From: Hippasteria phrygiana
Taxonomy: Eukaryota; Echinodermata; Asteroidea; Valvatida; Goniasteridae
Reading direction: 5' to 3'
Assembly: GCA_037893225.1 (NCBI GenBank)
Contig: JAZGUH010000276.1
Coordinates: forward strand, 620,001 to 684,000
Length of the DNA: 64,000 bases
Shown here: in pieces, positions 34,230 through 48,420 of the stretch
How positions within the stretch are numbered: the stretch's first letter is position 1
Layout: each line of letters begins with the position of its first letter
Program-made: the position numbers and the translations under genes
Notes under the pieces: model-generated
What the model saw: only the letters and a program-made list of their open reading frames with translations
What the model was told of the DNA's origin: nothing
Databases searched by the model: none

Positions 34230-37200
34230 AGGTTAAGCGTCTGTTGAGGTCAACAGACGCATGGCTTTTCCTGGTTTTTTTTTTATCAGCATTAAAGTTG
34301 TTCAGGGTTTTGTTTTCGCTGAATTTTCTAAGATCTGAGATTATTTCATGATCTAGATTTCTTACTTGAAAGTTGACCTTTAAGTTTATATTACTTGACC
34401 TATGATGACATTATAAGGATAGTACTTATACATGGTGTTGGCCTGTGTCGAGATTGGAGTCAATCTGATCAATGACAGTAATATATAATAATATGTTAAA
34501 TATTTAAAAATTCATAGAAAATCAGTTGATGACGTTATCATGATGGCACCTCAATTTTTATCTATAACACGAGATACACTAGCAACATACCAGGTTTGAA
34601 GGCAATCGGACGTACCGTTCTCTAGATATGGGCCCTTGAAAAATGCACCTTTAAGATGACGTCACATGACACGTGATGACGTCATCATGACGTCACGTTT
34701 CGGCATACATTTTCAGCTTAGGGTCTCTGTTTGTGTTAAGCCTGATTAAGATCTGATGTTGTTTAGTGACCAAAGTGTCCCGTACAAAATTCGTGTACAA
34801 AGTCTATGGGATTTGGGATAGAACTAAAATAATCATAGAAAATCAGCCGATGACGTCATCATGACGTCAAATCGGATTTAACATGCTAGTATCACTATCT
34901 ACCTGCACACTAATTTTTATGACGATCGTCCCTACCCTTATATGTGTTTCAAAAAAGCATATTTTTGATGACGTCATGATGACGTCACACATTTTTCACA
35001 TTTATGTGAAAGAATATAGGAGCTAACAAAGCTATTACAAAAAGAATTTTGAATTTAGCGTGTTCTGTTGATGAGATATGGCTTTAGGAAACTTTGAAGT
35101 TCAAAAACTTTAATATTACTGTAAAATCGTATGATGACGTCATCATGACGTCACCTCAATTTTCATTTATAACACGAGCTACCATACCAACATACCTGGT
35201 TTGAAGGCAATCGGACGTACCGTTCTCTAGATATGGGCCCTTGAAAAATGCACCTTTAAGATGACGTCACATGACACGTGATGACGTCATCATGACATCA
35301 CGTTTCGGCATACATTTTCAGCTTAGGGTCTCTGTTTGTGTTAAGCCTGATTAAGATCTGATGTTGTTTAGTGACCAAAGTGTCCCGTACAAAATTCGTG
35401 TACCAAGTCTATGGGATTTGGGATAGAACTAAAATAATCATAGAAAATCAGCCGATGACGTCATCATGACGTCACCTCGGATTTAACATGCTAGTATCAC
35501 TATCTACCTGCACACTAATTTTTATGACGATCGTCCCTACCCTTATATGTGTTTCAAAAAAGCATATTTTTGATGACGTCATGATGACGTCACACATTTT
35601 TCACATTTATGTGAAAGAATATAGGAGCTAACAAAGCTATTACAAAAAGAATTTTGAATTTAGCGTGTTCTGTTGATGAGATATGGCTTTAGGAAACTTT
35701 GAAGTTCAAAAACTTTAATATTACTGTAAAACTGTATGATGACGTCATCATGACGTCACCTCAATTTTCATCTATAACACGAGCTACCATACCAACATAC
35801 CTGGTTTGAAGGCAATCGGACGTACCGTTCTCTAGATATGGGCCCTTGAAAATGCATCTTTAAGATGACGTCACATGACACGTGATGACGTCATCATGAC
35901 GTCACGTTTCGGCATACATTTTCAGCTTAGGGTCTCTGTTTGTGTTAAGCCTGATTAAGATCTGATGTTGCTTAGTGACCAAAGTGTCCCGTACAAAATT
36001 CGTGTACAAAGTCTATGGGATTTGGGATAGAACTAAAATAATCATAGAAAATCAGCCGATGACGTCATCATGACGTCACCTCGGATTTAACATGATAGTA
36101 GCACTATCTACCTGCACACTAATTTTTATAACGATCGTCCCTACCCTTATATGTGTTTCAAAAAAGCATATTTTTGATGACGTCATGATGACGTCACACA
36201 TTTTTCACATTTATGTGAAAGAATATAGGAGCTAACAAAGCTATTACAAAAAGAATTTTGAATTTAGCATGTTCTGTTGATGAGATATGGCTTTAAGAAA
36301 CTTTGAAGTTCAAAAACTTTAATATTACTGTAAAATCGTATGATGACGTCATCATGACGTCACCTCAATTTTCATCTATAACACGATCTACCATACCAAC
36401 ATACCTGGTTTGAAGGCAATCGGACCTACCGTTCTCTAGATATGGGCCCTTCCAAAATGCACCTTTAAGATGACGTCACATGACACGTGATGACGTCATC
36501 ATGACGTCACGTTTTGGCATACATTTTCAGCTTAGGGTCCCTGTTTGTGTTAAGTTTGATTAAGATCTGATGTTGTTTAGTGACCAAAGTGTCCCGTACA
36601 AAATTCGTGTACAAAGTCTATGGGATTTGGGATAGAACTAAAAATTCATAGAAAATCAGCCGATGACGTCATCATGACGTCACCTCGGATTTAACATCCT
36701 AGTACCATTATCTACCTGCACACTAATTTTTATGACGATCGGACATACCCTTATATGTGTTTCAAAAAGGCATATTTTTGATGACGTCATGATGACGTCA
36801 CACATTTTTCACATTTATGTGAAAGAATATAGGAGCTAACAAAGCTATTACAAAAAGAATTTTGAATTTAGCGTGTTCTGTTGATGAGATATGGTTTTAG
36901 GAAACTTTGAAGTTCAAAAACTTTAATATTACTGTAAAATCGTATGATGACGTCATCATGACGTCACCTCAATTTTCATCTATAACACGATCTACCATAC
37001 CAACATACCTGGTTTGAAGGCAATCGGACGTACCGTTCTCTAGATATGGGCCCTTGAAAAATGCACCTTTAAGATGACGTCACATGACACGTGATGACGT
37101 CATCATGACGTCACGTTTCGGCATACATTTTCAGCTTAGGGTCTTTGTTTGTGTTAAGCCTGATTAAGATCTGAGGTTGTTTAGTGACCAAAGAGGCTCT

Positions 37201-37866
37201 TACAAAATTCGTGTACAAAGTCTATGGGATTTGGGATAGAACTAAAAAATTCATAGAAAATCAGCCGATGACGTCATCATGACGTCACCTCGGATTTAAC
37301 ATGCTAGTAGCACTATCTACCTGCCCACTAATTTTTATGACGATCGGACATACCCTTATATGTGTTTCAAAAAAGCATATTTTTGATGACGTCATGATGA
37401 CGTCACACATTTTTCACATTTATGTGAAAGAATATAGGAGCTAACAAAGCTATTACAAAAAGAATTTTGAATTTAGCATGTTCTGTTGATGAGATATGGC
37501 TTTAAGAAACTTTGAAGTTCAAAAACTTAAAAATTACTATAAAATCGTATGATGACGTCACCATGACGTCACCTCAATTTTCATCTATAACACGAGCTAG
37601 CCTACCAACATACCAGGTTTAAAGGAAATCGGACCTACCGTTCTCTAGATATGGGCCCTTGAAAAACGCACCTTTAAGATGACGTCACGTGACACGTGAT
37701 GACGTCATCATGACGTCACTCTTCGACATGCAATTTCAGCATAGGGTCTATGTTTGAGGTAAGTTTGGTTATGATCTGAGGTTTTTTAGGACCTAAAGTG
37801 CCGCCGACAAAATTCGTGTGCAAAGTCTATGGGATTTTGGTCAGAACTAAAAGAAGAAGAAACTAG
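34230..37866 (+). mobile_element. Helitron-like CRE module (604-bp family)
   Basis: It opens with a near-perfect hairpin (GCGTCTGTTGA gg TCAACAGACGC) and box TGGCTTTTCC. The leader AAGATCTGAGATTATTTCATGA is shared with the module at 21585. It ends AGAACTAAAAGAAGAAGAAACTAG (CTAG at 37863-37866) without a 3' hairpin. Confidence 0.5.
34851..37730. repeat. 604-bp CRE higher-order tandem repeat
   Basis: The CRE pair after AAAATCAGCCGA recurs with TGACG at 34851, 35456, 36060, 36664 and 37269 (spacings 604-605 bp), with high identity. Each unit has about four CRE clusters roughly 150 bp apart, one in reverse orientation (TGACGTCATGATGACGTCA). One cluster is joined to CACGTGATGACGTCA. Each unit ends TTCGTGTACAAAGTCTATGG. 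Confidence 0.9.
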
Positions 37867-38470
37867 AGGTCTATGTTTTTAAGAACATAGGGCTTTTCCA
37901 TATGTTTTTATGATGTCACTTCGAATTTTGTAAACTAGTGACAAATCTACCTAACCACCAAGTTTCGTGACGATTAGACATGGTCTATCCATATGTCTTT
38001 CAAGAAATCATGCCTTTAATGACGTCATTATGACTTCAGTAATTTTTCGCATTTATATAAAAGAATGTACGAGCTAACAAAGCTATTACAAAAGGAATTT
38101 AGAATTGAACATGTTCTGTTGATGAGATGTGGTTTTAAGAATCTTTAACGTTAAAATTTTGAAATTACCATAAAAATCAGATGATGACGTCATTATGACG
38201 TCACCTCAATTTTGATTTATAACATGTACTTGTTTAGCCAACATACCAGGTTTGAATGCAATTGGACTTACGGTTCTCTTGATATGGGCCCTTGAAAAAT
38301 GAGCCTTTAAGATGACATCACGTAACACATAATGACGTCATCGTGACATCACTCTTCGACACACAATTTCAGATTACGGTCTATGTTTGGGTTAAGTTTG
38401 CTTAAGATCTGATGTTGTTTAGTGACCAAAGTGCCGCAGACAAAATTCGTGTTTAAGAAGAAACCAAAAT
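37867..38470 (+). mobile_element. CRE module, interrupted
   Basis: 5' hairpin CTATGTT tttaag AACATAG, box GGGCTTTTCC, diverged CRE units. It is interrupted at about 38470 by an inverted-repeat insertion. Older in appearance, with many decayed CREs. Confidence 0.45.
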
Positions 38471-38477
38471 AGTGGGT

Positions 38478-38873
38478 ATTGTGTAGTTTAGGATTTCTGT
38501 ATTAATTGTGTTCATGTTAGCTTCTGGAGTATTTGATTATTCCAAAAGCCTTTTTTTGTTACTAAAGTAGACTTCTCTGAATCCCAATGACACGTGCTTT
38601 TGTGATTTGGAAAGGTTTTTTAAGGCGGAAATACGATTTTCTTACGTTGTGTCACGTTTTGGCTCGGTCAACTACTCTCCCACCAGCTATATATCCGTGT
38701 AAAGCTGGGTATTGCGCAATCACGTATTTTGTTACCTCTTAGCTAACGATTTCACTCCAAAAAACCCCTGCAGATGTTCTTGGACGTGGCCCTTTGTTCT
38801 GAATGTGGCAAAACGAACAATTTTCAAGTAGATTGTGTTCATGCCTGGGCGAAAGTGTACTAAACTACACAAT
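38478..38873. mobile_element. ~396-bp insertion with 13-bp terminal inverted repeats
   Basis: ATTGTGTAGTTTA (38478-38490) and TAAACTACACAAT (38861-38873) are perfect inverted repeats bracketing sequence unlike the CRE family. It is probably a MITE inserted in the module array. No ORF is attributed to it. Confidence 0.5.
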
Positions 38874-38884
38874 CGTGCGAACAG

Positions 38885-40691
38885 AACAAAAACAAAGGCT
38901 TTCCTGCTGTAGCGGAAACGCCAAAAAATGTGCGTCTGTTGTAAACATACGCATGGCTTTTCCTTTTTTTCTTTTGTATTTAACATAAAGTATGTGAAGG
39001 TCTATGTCTTTGCTAAGTTTAAGATCTGAGATTATTTTATGATTAACATTTCGTACTCCAAACTTGACCTTTAAGTTCATGTTACATGCCACACGAAGAC
39101 GTCATTATGACGTCACTCTTCGCGGCACGACTTTGCATCAGGATCTATACCTATGCTAACTCTGACTAAGATTCGATGTTGTTTGATGACAAAAGTGCCG
39201 ATCAGAAAATCTATGCACAAAGTCTATGGGATTTGGGATAGAACTAAAATAAGAAGCAGAAAAAAAATAGATATAGGGCCTTCAAAAATGCAAATTTAAG
39301 ATGACGTCACGTGACATGTGATGACGTCATCATGACGTCATGATTCGGCACCCATCTCGAGTAGATAGTCAATGCATATGCCAAGTTTGAAGTTCATGGC
39401 ATTTGAAGAAGTGCAAAATTTTAAGAGTACAATGAAATTTGAAACATTTACAAATTCATAAAAAATCAGCCGATGACGTCATCATGACGTCACTTCGGAT
39501 TTTGCATGCTAGTGGCACTATCTACCTACCCACCAATTTTTATGACGATCGGACGTACCCTTATGTGTGTTTCAGAAATGCACATTTTTGATGACGTCAT
39601 GATGACGTCACACATTTTTCAAATGTATGTGAAAGAATATAGGAGCTAACAAAGCTATTACAAAAAGAATTTTGAATTTAGCATGTTCTGTTGGTGAGAT
39701 ATGGCTTTAAGAAACTTTGAAGTTGAAAAACTTTAATATTACTGTAAAATCGTATGATGACGTCATCATGACGTCACCTTAATTTTCATCTATAACACGA
39801 GCTACCATACCAACATACCAGGTTTGAAGGCAATCGGACCTACCGTTCTCTAGATATAGGCCCTAGAAAAATGCACATTTAAGATGACGTCACATGACAC
39901 GTGATGACGTCATCATGACGTCACGTTTCGGCTTACATTTTCAGCTGAGGGTCTATGTTTGTGTTAAGTCTGATTAAGATCCGAGGTTGTTTAGTGACCA
40001 AAGTGCCACTTACAAAATTCGTGTACAAAGTCTATGGGATTTGGGATAGAACTAAAAAATTCACAGAAAATCAGCCGATGACGTCATCATGACGTCACCT
40101 CGCATTTTACATGCTAGTAGCACTATCTACCTACCCACTAATTTTTATGACGATCGGACGTACCCTTATGTGTGTTTCAGAAATGCACATTTTTGATGAC
40201 GTCATGATGACGTCACACATTTTTCAAATGTATGTGAAAGAATATAGGAGCTAACAAAGCTATTACAAAAAGAATTTTGAATTTAGCATGTTCTGTTGAT
40301 GAGATATGGCTTTAAGAAACTTTGAATTTCAAAAACTTAAAAATTACTATAAAATCGTATGATGACGTCATCTTGACGTCACCTCAAATTTCATCTATAA
40401 CACGAGCTAGCCTACCAACATATCAGGTTTGAAGGAAATCGGACCTACCGTTCTCTAGATATGGGCCCTTGAAAAACGCACCTTTAAGATGACGTCACGT
40501 GACACGTGATGACGTCATCATGACGTCACTCTTCGACATACTATTTCAGCTTAGGGTCTATGTTTGAGGTAAGTTTGCTTAAGATCTGAGGTTTTTTAAG
40601 ACCTAAAGTGCCGCGCAGAAAATTCGTGTACAAAGTCTATGGGATTTTGGTCAGAACTAAAAGAAGAAGAAGAAGAAGAAGAAGAAACTAG
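38885..40691 (+). mobile_element. CRE module beginning after a lone hairpin cassette
   Basis: A single hairpin cassette (linker ACAGAACAAAAACAAAGG, arms GGCTTTCC/GGAAACGCC, imperfect) lies at about 38882-38923. A new module start follows: hairpin GCGTCTGTT gta AACATACGC, then TGGCTTTTCC. The interior has 604-type CRE units. It ends in (GAA)n and CTAG at 40688-40691. Confidence 0.5.
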
Positions 40692-42817
40692 AGGTTTGTG
40701 TCTGTTTGAAACAGAACACAAGGCTTTTCCTCATTTTTTGTTTCCCACCCTAAAACTTCAGCTTACGTTCTATGTTTGTGTTAAGTTTGATTAAGATCTG
40801 ATGTTTATAGTGAGTAAAGTGGCTTGTACAAAATTCGTGTACAAAGTCTATGGGATTTTGGATAGAACTAAAACATTCATAGACAATTAGCCGATGACGT
40901 CATCATGACTTCACTTCGGATGTTACATTCTACTGGCACTATCTACCTTCCCACACATTTTTTATGATACTCAGACCTATTCTTATATATGTTATTAAAA
41001 AAAAACATTTTGATGACGTCATGATGACGTCACACATTTTCACATTTACGTGAAAGAATATAGGAGCTAACAAAGCTATTCCAAAAAGAATTTGGAATTT
41101 AGCATGTTTTGTTGATGAGATATGGCTTTAAGAAACGTTTACGGTTCAAAAACTTTAAAATTACTATAAAATCGTATGGTGACGTCATCATGACGTCACC
41201 TCAATTTTCATCTATAACACGTGGTGGCCCACCAACATACCAGGTTTAAAGGCAATCGGACATACGGTTCTCTAGATATGGGCCCTTGAAAAATGCACGT
41301 TTAGGATGACGTCACGTGACACGTGATGACGTCATCATGACGTCACGTTTCGGCATACATTTTCAGCTTAGGGTCTTTGTTTGTGTTAAGCCTGATTAAC
41401 ATCTGAGGTTGTTTAGTGACCAAAGTGCCACTTACAAAATTCGTCTACAAAGTGTATGGGATTTGGGATAGAACTAAACATTTCATAGAAAATCAGCCGA
41501 TGACGTCATCATGACGTCACTTTGGATTTTACATGCTAGTAGCATTATCTACCTACCCAGCAATTTTTATGACGATCGAACGTACCCTTATATGTGTTTC
41601 AAAAAAGAACATTTTTGATGACGTCATGATGACGTCACACATTTTCCCATTTATGTGAAAGAATATAGGAGCTAACAAAGCTATTCCAAAAAGAATTTTG
41701 GATTTAGCATGTTCTGTTCATGAGATATGGCTTTAAGAAACTTTAATGTTCAAAAACTTTAAAATTGCTATAAAATCGTATGATGACGTCATCATGACGT
41801 CACCTCAATTTTCATCTATAACACGTGGTGGTCTACCAACATACCGGGTTTAAAGGCAATCGGACCTATGGCTCTCTAGATATGGGCCCTTGAAAAATCA
41901 TCTTTAAGATGACGTCACGTGACATGTGATGACGTCATCATGACGTAAAAGGTCGGCACACATTGTGAGCAGTTGGGGTAAGTGTCTGCCAAGTTTAAAA
42001 GTAGCCAAAGTGGCCGGTAAGAAAGAAAACGTTTACAATGCTATGGGCACTATTCTAGCGACTTGAAAACAGATTTATTTTATTACGTCATCATGACGTC
42101 ACACAATTTTCGCTTTTTAGGGCATATCTTTGAGACATACCAAAGCTATAACAAAAAGAATTTTGAAAATATCTTGTTTTGTTCGCTAGATATATTGAAA
42201 AGAATGTTACGCTTTTAAAACTTCAACAATTCAGCGACTTGAAAAAAGACTAGAAATCAACCCCTTTTATAAACAGCAAGCACAAAATACCCATGGTTAT
42301 CTGTTCGTCCCAAAATTCCTTTGTGTTATATTGAATTTGGTCTAAATTTTGAAATGGCTGCTATTTCTTACTTGAGTGAGCTACGATCATGAAATTTTGG
42401 AATTAGGTACAGAAAAATTCAATGTATACATTTTTGTAATCGAATTGAAACTTACATGCGTTTAAAAAAAAATAATAATTTGATGACGTCATCATGACGT
42501 CAAACAATTTTCGCTTTTTAGGGCATATCTTTGAGACATACCAAAGCTATAACAAAAAGAATTTTGAAAATATCTTGTTTTGTGTGCTAGATATATTGAA
42601 AAGAATGTTACGATTTTCAAAATTCAAAAAATCATAAAAAATCACGTGATGACGTCATCATGACGTCACTCTTCGGCATACAATTTCAGGTTCGGGTCTA
42701 TGTTTGTGTTAAGTTTAATTAAGATCTGAGATTGTTTAGTGACCAAAGTGGCTGTCATAAAATTCGTGTACAAAGTCTATGGGATTTAGGATAGAACTAA
42801 AGTAAGAAAAAGAAAAT
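40692..42817 (+). mobile_element. CRE module, copy A of a recent triplication
   Basis: Starts with hairpin TTGTGT CTGTTT ga AAACAG ACACAA (one bulge) and AAGGCTTTTCCTC. Nearly identical over about 2 kb to the modules starting at 54072 and 56628. The expected GAA/CTAG end is replaced near 42800-42817 by AAAGTAAGAAAAAGAAAATT, joining directly to the next module. Confidence 0.55.
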
Positions 42818-45522
42818 TAAAGTTGTTTGTTAGTTAGCAATGACGGAGGGATGAAGATGTTGTTATTGGATGTGTGAAGGATTGGTTTAAAAAAAGGAAT
42901 CGTGTACAAATGCTATGGGAAATAGCCTAGCGAATGCCCCTTTAAGATGACATCACATAACATGTAATGACTTCATCATAACGTCATGTCAATTTTCATC
43001 TATGACACCGGGTGGCATACCTAAATGGTGTGTTTCAACTGAATCGGACTTGTACATTTGTAGATATATGGCTTCGAAAAATGCCCCTTTAAGATGACGT
43101 CACGTGACATGTGATGACGTCATCATGACGTAAAAGTTAGGCACACATTCTGAGCAGTTGGGGTAAGTGTCTGCCAAGTTTAAAAGTAGCCAAACTGGCC
43201 GGTAAGAAAGAAAACGTTTACAAATGCTATGGGCAATAATCTAGCGAGTGCCCCTTTAAGATGACACCACGTGACATGTTATGACTTGATCATAACGTCA
43301 TGTCAATGTTCATCTATAACACCCGGTGGCATACCTAGATATTACGTTCCAACTTAATCGGACTTGTACTTTTGTAGATATATGGCTTCGAAAAATGCCC
43401 CTTTAAGATGACGTCACGTGACATGTGATGACGTCATCATGACGTAAAGGTTCGGCACACATTGTGAGCAGTTGGAGTAAGTGTCTGCTAAGTTTAAAAG
43501 TAGCCAAAGTGGCCGGTAAGAAAGAAAAAGTTTACAAATGCTATGGGCAATATTCTAGCGACTTGAAAAAAGATTTTTTTTTATGACGTCATCATGACGT
43601 CACACAATTTTCGCTTTTTAGGGCATATCTTTGAGACATACCAAAGCTATAACAAAAAGAATTTTGAAAATATCTTGTTTTGTTCGCTAGATATATTGAA
43701 AAGAATGTTACGATTCCAAAAATTTAAAATTCAGCGACTTGAAAAAAGACTACAAATCAACCCTTTTTATAAACAGCATGCTCATTTAAGCCATGGTTAT
43801 CTGCCCTTCCCAGAATTCCTTTGTGTTATATTGAATTTGGTCTAAATTTTGAAACGGTTCCTATTTCTTACTTGAGTGAGCCACGACCATGAAATTTTGG
43901 AATTACGTACAGAAAAATTCAATGTATACATTTTTGTAATCGGATTGACCCTTACATGCGTTAAAAAAAAAAATATTGTTGATGACGTCATCATGACGTC
44001 ACACAATTTTCGCCTTTTAGGGCATATCTTTGAGACATACCAAAGCTATAACAAAAATAATTTTGAAAATATCTTGTTTTGTTCGCTAGATATATTGAAA
44101 AGAATGTTACGATTTTAAAACTTCAAGAATTCAGCGACTTGAAAAAAGACTACAAATCAACCCTTTTTATAAACAGCATGCACATTTAAGCCATGGTTAT
44201 CAGCCCTTCCCAGAATTCCTTTGTGTTATATTGAATTTGGTCTACATTTTGAAATGGCTCCTATTTCTTACTTGAGTGAGCCACGATCACGAAATTTTGG
44301 AATTAGGTACAGGAAAATTCAATGTATACATTTTTGTAATCAGATTGACCCTTACATGCGTTTTAAAAAAAAAATATTGTTGATGACGTCATCATGACGT
44401 CACACAATTTTCGCCATTTAGGGCATATCTTTGAGACATACCAAAGCTGTAACAAAAATAATTTTGAAAATATCTTGTTTTGTTCGCTAGATATATTGAA
44501 AAGAATGTTACGATTTTAGAACTTCAAAAATTCAGCGACTTGAAAAAAGACTAGAAATCAACCCCTTTTATAAACAGCAAGCTCATAATAGCCATGGTTA
44601 TCAGCCCGTCCCAGAATTCCTTTGTGTTATATTGAATTTGGTCTAAATTTTGAAATGGCTGTCATTTCTTACTTGAGTGAGCCACGATCATGAAATTTTG
44701 GAATTGGGTACAGAAAAATACAATGTATACATTTTTGTAATCGGATTGATCCTTACATGCGTTAAAAAAAACCAATATTTTTGATGACGTCATCATGACG
44801 TCACACAATTTTCGCCTTTTAGGGCATATCTTTGAGACATACCAAAGCTATAACAAAAAGAATTTTGAAAATATCTTGTTTTGTTCGCTAGATATATTGA
44901 AAAGAATGTTACGATTGTAATACTTCAAAAATTCAGCGACTTGAAAAAAGACTAGAAATCAACCCCTTTTATAAACAGCAAGCTCATAATAGCCATGGTT
45001 ATCAGCCCGTCCCAGAATTCCTTTGTGTTATATTGAATTTGGTCTAAATTTTGAAATGGCTGTCATTTCTTACTTGAGTGAGCCACGATCATGAAATTTT
45101 GGAATTGGGTACAGCAAAATTCAATATATACATTTTTGTAATCAGATTGACCCTTACATGCGTAAAAAAAAAAAAGCATTTTTGATGACGTCATCATGAC
45201 GTCACACAATTTTCGCTTTTTAAGGCATATCTTTGAGACATACCAAAGCTATAAGAAAAAGAATTTTGAAAATATCTTGTTTTGTTCGCTAGATATAATT
45301 TAATGAATGTTACGATTTTCAAAATTCAAAAATTCATAAAAAATCACGTGATGACGTCATCATGACGTAAAAGTTCGGCATGCATCCTGAGTAGTTGGTC
45401 TAAGTGTCTGTTAAGTTTAAAGGCAATCGGCTGCATAAAAGTAGCCAAAGTGCCTGGCAGAAAGAAATCGTGTACAAATGCTATGGGCAAAAGTCTGAAA
45501 AAGAAGAAAAAAAAAAAACTAG
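42818..45522 (+). mobile_element. CRE module (147- and 401-bp units)
   Basis: Starts at TTAAAGTTGTTTGTTAG, contains 147-type then 401-type units, and ends in an A-rich tract and CTAG (45519-45522). A close copy runs from about 50420 to 52300, but that one carries 3' hairpins. Confidence 0.5.
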
Positions 45523-46535
45523 ATACATGTTTCAACTTAATCGGACTTGTACTTTTGTAGATATATGGCTTTGAAAAATGCCTCTTTAAGATGACGTCAC
45601 GTGACATGTGATGATGTCATCATGACGTAAAAGTTCGACACACATTCTGAGCAGTTGGTCTAAGTGTCTGCCAATTTGAAAAGTACCCAAAGTGCCAATA
45701 AGAAAAAAGTGTACAAATGCTATGGGCAATAGTCTAGCGAATGCTCCTTTAAGATGACATCACGTGACATGTGATGTCATCATAACGTTATGTCAACTTT
45801 CATCTATAACACACCGTGTAGCATACTTAGATATTACGTTTCAACTTAATCGGACTTGTACTTTTGTAGATACACAATGTATGGCTACGAAAAATGCCCC
45901 TTTAAGATGACGTCAAGTTGACATGTGATGACGTCATCATGACATAAAAGTTCGACACACATTCTGAGCAATTCTGCCAATTTTAAAAGTACCCAAAGTG
46001 CCAGTAAGAAAAAAACATGTACAAATGCAATATAGTCTAGCGAATGCCCCTTTAAGATGACATCACGTGACATGTGATGACATCATGATAATGTCATGTC
46101 AATTTCCATCTATAAACCTACTGGCCTACCTAGATATTACGTTTCAACTTAATTGAACTTGTACTTTTGTTGATATATGGCTTCCAAAACTGCCCCTTTA
46201 AGATGACGTCACGTGACATGTGATGACGTCGTCCTATTGTCATGTTTATTTTCATCTATGAACCTGCAGACCTACCTGGATATTACATTTCAACTTAATC
46301 GAATTTGTACTTTTGTAGATATATGGCTTCAAAACTGCCCCTTTAAGATGACGTCACGTGACATGTGATGACATCAATCATGATAATGTCATGTCAATTT
46401 TCAGCTATAAACCTACTGGGCTACCTAGATATTACTTTTCAACTTAATCGAACTTGTACTTTTGTAGATATATAGCTTCAAAAACTGCCCCTTTAAGATG
46501 ACGTCACGTGGCATGTGATGACGTCATCATGTATG
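45523..46535. repeat. 147-bp family CRE repeats
   Basis: About six units containing TTTAAGATGACGTCACGTGA or decayed versions, with CTAGATATTACGTTTCAACTT-like links. It is interrupted at 46535 by the 955-bp duplication. Confidence 0.65.
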
Positions 46536-48420
46536 TCTGTAATTCAAAAAGAAGGTTATAAGACGCCTGATTGTTTGTGTGCTTTTCACTGAATGCACTT
46601 GTTAAATACAACTTTTTCTCTTCAACATTTTGTTTTCAGCCTTGTATTGGAGTAACTTGCCTCTCAAATTTGAATCTTTATTAATATTATGTGATATGTT
46701 CTTGATAAAAATGCATGTTGACATTGTGGCACGTAGGAAGCAATAAAAAGAATTCTTTGAAAACAAGACCTTTGAATGAAGAGAGTTATTTAATGAAGTC
46801 TTACTGGTATATTTTTATTACAGTATATAATTGAAAGAAAATACGGTCTTATTAACCCTAATAGTCCTGAATTCTCAAATTTTAATATGATTTTCCACAC
46901 ACCCTAGGGAGGTACAGTTAAATGCAAAGAAAGTCCGACATAATCTTGCTGGTCAAAAGTTTCTCTGCCACAATTGACAAACCTGTCAACTTTTTAGCGC
47001 AAGAGGGCGGTAGTACTTACAAAAATACTCCTCTGGTTGTGTTTACTGAATTGTAGAGGGCAGCATACGAGTTTACTGGTAAAAATTCATTCACGGATTT
47101 TGTCCGGTGGCGCCTAGCACTGTATACCAAACTTAACTAACAATTTTAGGCAAACAAACACATAGAGCGGTGGGTGAGACCGAAGCATACCCCCTGTAGT
47201 GTTTGAAGACGGAAAACCAGAAATTAACGCAACACACCTTAAAGAATGCACGGCTGAAACAAACTTTATTTGAGCAGTAGAAAATCACAGAACGCATTTG
47301 TTTTAATACATTGGGAATTATAAACTGGAAATTAAATGTAAGGTAATCCAAATGACGATTGAGACAACATTTACTTGAGTGGAACAAAATACAACAATTA
47401 TTTTTGAAAATTATGTTAAATCCTCCCAAATCACAGAACGCAAAACTTGTTTACCTATGACGTAAAAAACATATTTCAAAAAGAATTACAATAAGAATTT
47501 GGAAAGAATGTTATAAGACGCATGATTGTTTCTGTGCTTTTCACTGAATGCACTTGTTAAATACACAACTTTTTCTCTTCAACATTTTGTTTTCAGGCTT
47601 GTATTGGAGTAACTTGCCTCTCAAATTTGAATCTTTATTAATATTATGTGATATGTTCTTGATAAAAATGCATGTTGACATTGTGGCACGTAGGAAGCAA
47701 TAAAAAGAATTCTTTGAAAACAAGACCTTTGAATAAAGAGAGTTATTTAATGAAGTCTTACTAGTATATTTTTATTACAGTATATAATTGAAAGAAAATA
47801 CGGTCTTATTAACCCTAATAGTCCTGAATTCTCCAATTGTAATATGATTTTCCACACACCCTAGGGAGGTACAGTTAAATGCAAGGAAAGTTCGACATAA
47901 TCTTACTGGTCAAAAGTTTCTCTGCCACAATTGACAAACCTGTCAACTTTTTAGCGCAAGAGGGCGGTAGTACTTAAAAAAATACTCCTCTGGTTGTGTT
48001 TAGTGAACTGTAGAGGGCAGCATACGAGTTTACTGGTAAAAACTCATTCACGGATTTTGTCCGGTGGCGCCTAGCACTGTATACCAAACTTAACTAACAA
48101 TTTAAGGCAAACACACACATAGAGCGGTGGGTGAGAGCGAAGCATACCCCATGTAGTGTTTGAAAACCAGTAATTAACGCAACACACCTTAAAGAATAGA
48201 CGGCTGAAACAAACTTTATTTGAGCAGTAGAAAATCACAGAACGCATTTTTTTTAATACATTGGGAATTATAAACTGGAAATTAAAAGTAAGGTAATCCA
48301 AAATACGATTGAGACAACATTTACTTGAGTGGAACAAAATACAACAACTATTTTTGAAAATTATGTTAAATCCTCCCAAATCACAGAACGTAAAACTTGT
48401 TTACCTAAAAAACCTATTTC
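46536..48420. repeat. Tandem duplication, ~955-bp unit, not CRE-related
   Basis: Two adjacent copies, for example GCTTTTCACTGAATGC at 46581 and 47536 and ACCAAACTTAACTAAC near 47127 and 48083, with only a few percent difference. Includes AGAGGGCGGTAG and AGAGGGCAGCATACGAG. No gene recognised. The insertion lies inside a CRE unit, whose sequence resumes near 48420. Confidence 0.8.

Noticed and set aside
33710..34351. Lys/Arg-rich frames over the hairpin cassettes and GAA tracts
   Set aside because: Produced by A-rich linkers and repeated hairpins; not protein-coding.
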